A stretch of DNA of 64,000 nucleotides from Marasmius tenuissimus. Taxonomy: Eukaryota > Basidiomycota > Agaricomycetes > Agaricales > Marasmiaceae. Where the stretch lies: positions 1,240,001 to 1,304,000 of the forward strand of contig JAQOTA010000069.1 in NCBI GenBank assembly GCA_029532415.1. The letters run 5' to 3'. Below are positions 58,452-64,000 of this stretch, piece after piece. The position numbers and the translations under genes were made by a program. The notes under the pieces are model-generated. The model was given only the letters and a program-made list of their open reading frames with translations, searched no databases and had not been told where the DNA came from. Positions within the stretch are counted from its first letter, which is position 1, and every line of letters starts with the position of its first letter.

Positions 58452-61183
58452 CTAGTACAATCGCAATGCGTCGAATACGATATTGGGGGAACTAGGAAAA
58501 TAACCAAGTTAGAGTCTGGTCCGAATTCGGGGGCACGGCAAGCACTCACAGGAAACGGTCTCCGCTCGATCCAGAAGCAACACTGATGACAATCTTGTTC
58601 GAACCAGCAACAAGGGTTCCAGCGGCTGGAGGTATCGATCAATTAGTAGCATTAGCCGTTGAACGACAAAGCTCTACTCACGGATGTTGTAAGTGTACCG
58701 GATGTTCTAAAGGAATTTAGACGATGATAAGTGAGTATATCAGACCACCCGATCACCAAGAACGCTCACGTTTCCTCGCCAAGTACCACGAGTGACACCT
58801 CTCGAGTCAGGTTGACTCGGAACAGCTGGGGTGGCGCTAGTCCAACTGTTTACTTGAGCCACGGGCCGGCCACCTGCAAAGGCGAGAGTGGTCCCGATCT
58901 CCAGGGTGCGAGCACCAACTGAGTAAACGATAAGTCGTTAACCAGCGGGGAAGAAGAGATGCTGTCGTTACTTTGAGAAGACGTGAGCGAAAAGTTGATG
59001 GTAACGCCGCCGATTGCCTGATCGTCAAATCGAATGAGCTTCGTCGTTGAGGCGACGCATGAACGGAAAAGGACAAACCTTGAAAATAGCCATGGGGAAC
59101 TGGTTGATGTTGCTTCCGACACTCCAGGTAACTGACAGAGTCCCGTGAGTGAGATGTTGGAACGCCTTGCTGAAAACTTACTTGGACCCCAGTTGGACAT
59201 GCGCGAGTCACTTGGGCTAGAATAATTGGTTTGAGGTTATATGCTCAATCAAATATCGATGAGGGTCCTTACTGCATAGTCTCGATTTTGCTAAGGCGTC
59301 ATGGTCAGCATCAGAACTTTGACGAATTTGGACTCTGACATACTCTGCGTTCAGGAAGCCTCGGGGCGTTCCATCGAAGTCACCTATCTGCCAAATAGCG
59401 GAAGGGCTCTAAAACGCTAGTGTGAGGCTCGTTTTCTTTGGAAATTGGTGTGAACGCTTACGCTCTCTGTCGAGGCGATGTTTGAGCTCGCCGTGCCACC
59501 TGCTGACACGGAAACACTTTGACTAGCGACAGCCAACTCGACCTTGTAGACTGAAAGCTTCGTCGATACGAGATTCGTACGAAGTATTAATGTCACTACT
59601 CACGAGTCATCGTGTACGTTCCGGGCTTCATGTAAGGACTGACAAAATTTCCGCTGGTATCAGTCCTCGCCCTGATAGACAGATGTCAGCAAGACAGGAA
59701 ATAGCGTGTGTATTGTTCTGAGAACGTACCAGTACTGAGCAGCGGAGTTGCTGAATCCAACCGACATGAGGGATGCGAACTGCGAAGGGAAGTTGCTTGC
59801 TTTTCCAGTGATACGACCTCTACCAGTTTGTGCCACTAGGCCGTTGATGCTCAAGCCAGCCCAGAAGAGAGGATCTGTGTTCGTCGGAGTGTCACAATTC
59901 CTGGTGTCCTGCGCGCAAAAAAAAAACCGCTTACCAATGTCCGCAGAGGGTGCGGCGCCGGTGGTAAAGACAAGAGCACTATTAAATACACTTAAGAATG
60001 ACTCTTGAAGAATGTCGATGATGTCTCACTAGGGACCGTGAAGACCCATCCTGTTGGCTGGACGAGAGAAGTCAGACTATTGGGCTGCTGGAGCTAGGAT
60101 AACAAACGACGCACGCTCGGTTTGGGTATGGCCCGAATTCTAAGGTTCCAAGGTGAGAATGGTAAACCAAGCGTTCCTTGATGTACGAACCATGTCTGAG
60201 AAGCGGCTTGAGTATAAAGAACGAACATTGATACCAACCACTTACAATAATAGAGTTCCTGCTGGGTTCCTGTAACGTGGAGGACAGTTCAGCGACCTCA
60301 TTTGTTAGTAGCATCTCCTTGACGTACCTCCTTGGTTGTCTATATCTCGGAAGAATGGCCCACCAGAGGCCGATTCGAACCCTTGACCGTATATAACCTG
60401 CACAATGCGCACATCAACCATTGTCACTAACAAATTCGTAGGCTCGGATACCATGTAAACTCCGATTCCAGAGCCAGTAACGCCCTTGACGGCATCGTCA
60501 ATGAACTGCCGGGAGGAGTAGAACTTGGATCGCGTTTGTCCGTTGACAGTGAAGACGTCGGAGCCTTCAATTGCGGTGCCTCCTTGAACGTTCGCAGGCG
60601 GAATACCATTTGGAACAGATGCACTTCTCAGGCGAGCAATGAAGCGCAGCTCGCCAACTGAAGGCTCGGCTGTGATGCTGATAGGTACATAGGATGGTTG
60701 ATTGCGGGCTCACAGATCAAGAGACACTTTTACTCACTAAGTCGACATGTGAATGGAGGGATCTTTGTATCTGGCAACGTAGTATCTGTAAGATCGTCAG
60801 CAATTCCTTGTGTATATAGACGTCTGGATTCGAGCCATACTGGGTGACTGAACCGGCGGTACATGTGATCTTGATGTAGTTGTTCGAGTTTCCACCTCTC
60901 ACCCAACTGCAAGAAGCGCCGATGCCAGAGGCAATATGGCTGCGTTTGCTTCCATCCTGAGCTTCGATGCCATTGAACTTCATGGACGTGATGTCCCCGG
61001 AAGTACGCTCAACTGAGAAGCTACTTTGAGTGTCAATGTCGTGGAGTTTAACAAGACATACTTACCCGTGAAGATGAGACCACCTTCAGTATCCACTATG
61101 TAGGAATTCCCGGATTCCGTCAGTCCGAAACCCCACACCGCAGGTAGCAGCAAGATTGCATAAAGGAGAAGAGACGCCAGCAT
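58452..61183 (-). CDS. Secreted rhamnogalacturonan lyase (polysaccharide lyase family 4)
   Basis: Cleaves the rhamnogalacturonan I backbone of pectin outside the cell. A signal peptide ([20 protein letters not shown]) starts at 61183. Many short exons follow on the minus strand, and all inspected ones match the PL4 pattern: [109 protein letters not shown] and a C-terminal module ending [12 protein letters not shown]. The order is catalytic N-terminal domain, FnIII-like middle and carbohydrate-binding-like C-terminal domain. No frame break was seen, though I did not confirm every junction. Together with the M28 peptidase it points to life on plant tissue or litter. Confidence 0.9.
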
Positions 61184-62556
61184 GATGAGACCGATGACCG
61201 AGAAACCAAGCGGAATCGCTGTTCAAGGATACCACGGAAGTCCTTCTACTTATACCGTCTCGGAAAAAATCTGAGCGTGTTCCCCTGGAGATCAACCTCA
61301 TAGCCGAAAGAGCCATGTGCGTATTACCATTCCAAGTCATCGTTCTGCCTGAAGTCCGGTGAAAATGTCGGATAATAGACCTCGTCGAAGGACATTTGCA
61401 AGTGGAATTTGAGCCGGGGAACGAGTGCGGTGATATTAGGGATAAACAAGGTTTGTTTCCCCACACGAAAGGCGGACCGTCGACGGGTGCTGAGGACTCA
61501 TGACACGGACCGTAACGATCAAGTCTTCAAAGTTGCTCTTGGCCATAAGGCCGTCCTTTACCTGTGCGGAGAAACGGAAGTTAGGTGTTGAGAAACTCAC
61601 AAACAACGGAAGTTCAAGTGTGAATGACCACAGAACTCAAAACCTTGTTTCTTTTTTGCCCATCTAAAATAGGCTTAATTCATCGTGGTTGTGGTCAAAG
61701 CTTGGTCAACCCTAACCCTAGAGTAAGGTCACCTCGTGAACCATCTCGGTCCCGATGCTTTCTCGTTCAGAATCGGTCTTCAATGTCATCGAGCCCAATA
61801 CTCATCGGTGCTCCGTATATATCTGGGATGAGCGAACGATGAACAAGCGTGAAGGAGAGGCAAAACAGCTCTGGTTGGTTGTAAGTGACTGGCTTGGTTG
61901 GTTGCAATCTCACGATGTTTTCCTGACTGGTCATTGGTCTGATTCTGCAGGTTTTCGGAAGGATAGAGCACGAGCTTGATCAGGAACAGAAATCTTGAAT
62001 GTCGTCAGCAACTCCCGAGTCTCGAAAAAGTCAAAACTGGATCACTCAGGACACTCAGTGCAATGTGGTGGAACTTCCCGGGGTCATGATTGGACCTCGG
62101 TCATACGACCTCATACGACCGGGTGCGGTGATAGTGGCTTGATGCCTGATGCACTGATACTTTGTCGATCCCGCCTTCCACGAACCTTCATGCAGAGCAT
62201 CCTTGTCGGTTTCTAGTTAATCTCTAGACTCCACTAGCTTCTTCACTTTCGGTGGCGCATGCACTGCTTGGAGGACTGAGAGGCTCGAAGCGAACGCGTA
62301 TGAGACCTGGGTGGGATATGTTATCTCATCAGAAATATTCTCATACGGTACGGTCAACGCTTCTCCTTGATGGGAAAGGTGTCAGAGGATCAGATTCGTG
62401 TGGCCACGCGCGGCTTAATATGTGAGGATCACGATATCATGTCATTGCCCCCTTCTCTCAATAACCTCCATCTTTCCCAGTTTCTGCCCTAGGCCTCCTT
62501 CTCCGCAACGTCTAAGAATTCCCTGGCTAGGGGGACGTCGGAGCTGGGAGGTCGAA
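61184..62556. other. Divergent intergenic region, 1.37 kb
   Basis: Holds the lyase promoter and the promoter of the right-edge membrane protein. Includes a short direct repeat of CATACGACCT at about 62102-62120. No gene recognised. Confidence 0.45.
61245..61256 (-). promoter_or_regulatory. TATA box of the rhamnogalacturonan lyase gene
   Basis: GGTATAAGTAGA on the minus strand, about 65 bp upstream of the ATG at 61183. Confidence 0.5.
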
Positions 62557-64000
62557 ATGCTCCCATACGCACTCAAAGTTGCCTGGTTCGCACTTTCCCT
62601 CTCTGGTATGTTCTTAATTATCAGGCCACAGAAGCTTTCTCAATTTTTCTTCTCCGTACATTGTTATAGGTCTGGTCGCTTGCTGCATCACCCTTGGGTT
62701 GATTGCAAGATCTTCGCGAAGCTATTGGGGCCCAGTGTTATACTATATCGGGTGCACAATTATTGAAGGAGTCTTCTGTATCGGTGAGCTCGCCCGGAAC
62801 CGTGCAAAAATCTTGTTCTGACGGTTACCAAGGCTTGAGATGGCAAATGAATCCTTTTCTTATGCCTCAGGCCTTCTGCGTCGGTCAGTGGTCGCGTCTC
62901 TGCCGTCTGTGCAACCTCTCAAAAGTCCTTAGCCCAAACGGTTCTAATCAGCTTTGGGTTTTGTCTAGTGACGGGTGTCACTATAGCTTTCGCGTTCGAT
63001 GCGGTCTTCGAGTCAAAGGGGAGAAGTATGGATGGTGGGAGGTGCGTCGTGGCTCCTATAGATCATGATCAACAGTTCTCATATTCTCATGAATTTGATA
63101 GGTATTCTTTTCCGTGGCGCCCCCTGTTCATCATCCCAGTCATCGCGTTTCCTGTCACCACGACTATCGCTCTCATTCTGCTCGTAATAGTGCTCGAAGC
63201 CGCTCAATCAAGTGATGGTCTTCATTGTGACGCCACCCATCCTGTATGGGTTCGTTTTTTAGGCTATGCAGGATCTCCGTTCATATTTTCTGTCACGTTC
63301 TTCATCTTCTTTTTGGCGCTAAATCGCTGGCGTGGCGCAGGCACGAATACATTAGGCGACAGTCAAACTGGACTCACCGAGCTACGCCCTCGAGCCAAAG
63401 ACAACAGATTGAGACACCGTGCATCTCTACGACCTCTTCAACCTCTGGCGCTACCCACACCTTCCCCTATCCCATCCCCCCACCGTACTCCCGCCCGTGT
63501 ACCCATCAATCCAGGATTTGCCAGTCCCACCCTAGACGCGCGGCAGTTCCACCTACCCTTCTCCCCTTTGCCCCAACTCAATCCAGATGTTGACGACGAT
63601 CACGACGAACCTCTTCAAACTCCTCGCAACGAAAACGCCACCGCTATCTCCATTCACTCACCTTCCGAGCCCCATTCTCATGCTCTTCATTCGACTAAAT
63701 ACCAGAATGATTTGAGCACAACGTATTCGTCTACGCTGGGAGACCACATGGCTCCGAAACAACCCGATTACCATAACGACTACGAGGATTCCCTTGCAGA
63801 TTCTGCCGTTTCGTTATCCTTTCCGCGCTTCGCTCCGCCGACCCCTGCTTCGTATGACATACCTCTCCCGGACAATCAGAATGCAATCCATCAGAAACCC
63901 TCGAATGACTTTCTGAAATATCTCGACGAGTACAAGGAAAAGGAGCGCCAAAGCGGTGGCTCGCAACTCGAGGAGGTCAGTCGTGATCTTCAGTGGACAC
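62557..64000 (+). CDS. Multipass membrane protein with long Ser/Pro-rich tail, cut by the right edge
   Basis: Starts MLPYALKVAWFALSLSG at 62557 and continues after an intron with LVACCITLGLIARSSRSYWG and LYYIGCTIIEGVFCI. Later exons read VTGVTIAFAFDAVFESKGEK, FIIPVIAFPVTTTIALILLV and DGLHCDATHPVWVRFLGYAG. At least six hydrophobic segments alternate with short loops, followed by a cytoplasmic-looking tail of well over 150 residues rich in Pro, Ser and His that leaves the window while still open. The layout resembles a seven-helix receptor, but I cannot assign it to a GPCR class, and the exons around 62850-62970 are not resolved. A conserved Agaricomycete membrane protein of unknown role. Confidence 0.6.

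Noticed and set aside
60369..60383. tRNA T-arm-like GGGTTCGAATC on the minus strand
   Set aside because: It lies in the lyase coding sequence (QGFESASGG) and no cloverleaf can be drawn around it.
61709..61721. Telomere-like CCCTAACCCTA
   Set aside because: Only two units inside an intergenic region. Chance or an old scar is as likely as a telomeric remnant.
1..64000. CRISPR arrays, prokaryotic operons, rRNA or integrated virus
   Set aside because: No regularly spaced repeats, no rRNA-like stretch and no viral gene set were seen. The RdRPs are cellular silencing enzymes with many introns.

Overview
The window looks like nuclear DNA of a mushroom-forming basidiomycete (Agaricomycetes). Genes are dense, lie on both strands, and are split by many short introns (mostly about 35-70 nt, GT-AG, with one apparent GC-AG case). 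The gene set also fits: an OLE1-type desaturase fused to cytochrome b5, two cellular RNA-dependent RNA polymerases, a divergent G-alpha, F-box families, and a secreted rhamnogalacturonan lyase. No rRNA, tRNA, CRISPR or prokaryotic operon was seen. All exon models were joined by hand from splice signals, reading frame and remembered family patterns.

Layout. 1-1589: 5' part of a minus-strand coiled-coil protein that leaves the left edge. 1983-5245: two tandem short-chain dehydrogenase paralogues with the same intron phases and matching exon sizes. 5965-6408: Pmp3-type membrane proteolipid. 6732-12718: an F-box protein, a disordered protein with SUMO-interacting-like motifs, and a second F-box gene broken by a 146-bp inverted-repeat element and a frameshift; an inverted fragment of its 3' end lies at 13396-13705. 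15103-16936: delta-9 desaturase. 17066-17779: four-helix membrane protein. 19457-21221: secreted M28 aminopeptidase. 21446-25254: RNA-dependent RNA polymerase 1, divergent from an RRG7-like mitochondrial protein. 27152-29546: unusual G-alpha. 29547-35151: gene-poor, with one unrecognised minus-strand multi-exon gene.

35152-36596: F-box-like gene. 38125-40209: AlkB-type oxygenase divergent from a Ser/Pro-rich protein. 41007-44751: RNA-dependent RNA polymerase 2, a paralogue in opposite orientation. 45400-46238: beta-trefoil-like small protein. 46718-48641: B-type cyclin. 50003-51889: Slm1-like BAR/PH protein. 52013-55876: Kre33/NAT10, divergent from a PTEN homologue at 56183-58252. 58452-61183: PL4 rhamnogalacturonan lyase. 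62557-64000: multipass membrane protein leaving the right edge.

Most neighbours are functionally unrelated, as is usual in such genomes. The clearest functional groupings are the two RNA-silencing polymerases and the two dehydrogenases. The secreted peptidase and the lyase suggest growth on plant material. I saw no convincing undescribed multi-gene system. The strongest oddities are the transposon-broken F-box gene, the dehydrogenase without its catalytic Tyr, the G-alpha with His in place of the switch II Gln, and an awkward splice junction in RNA-dependent RNA polymerase 2.
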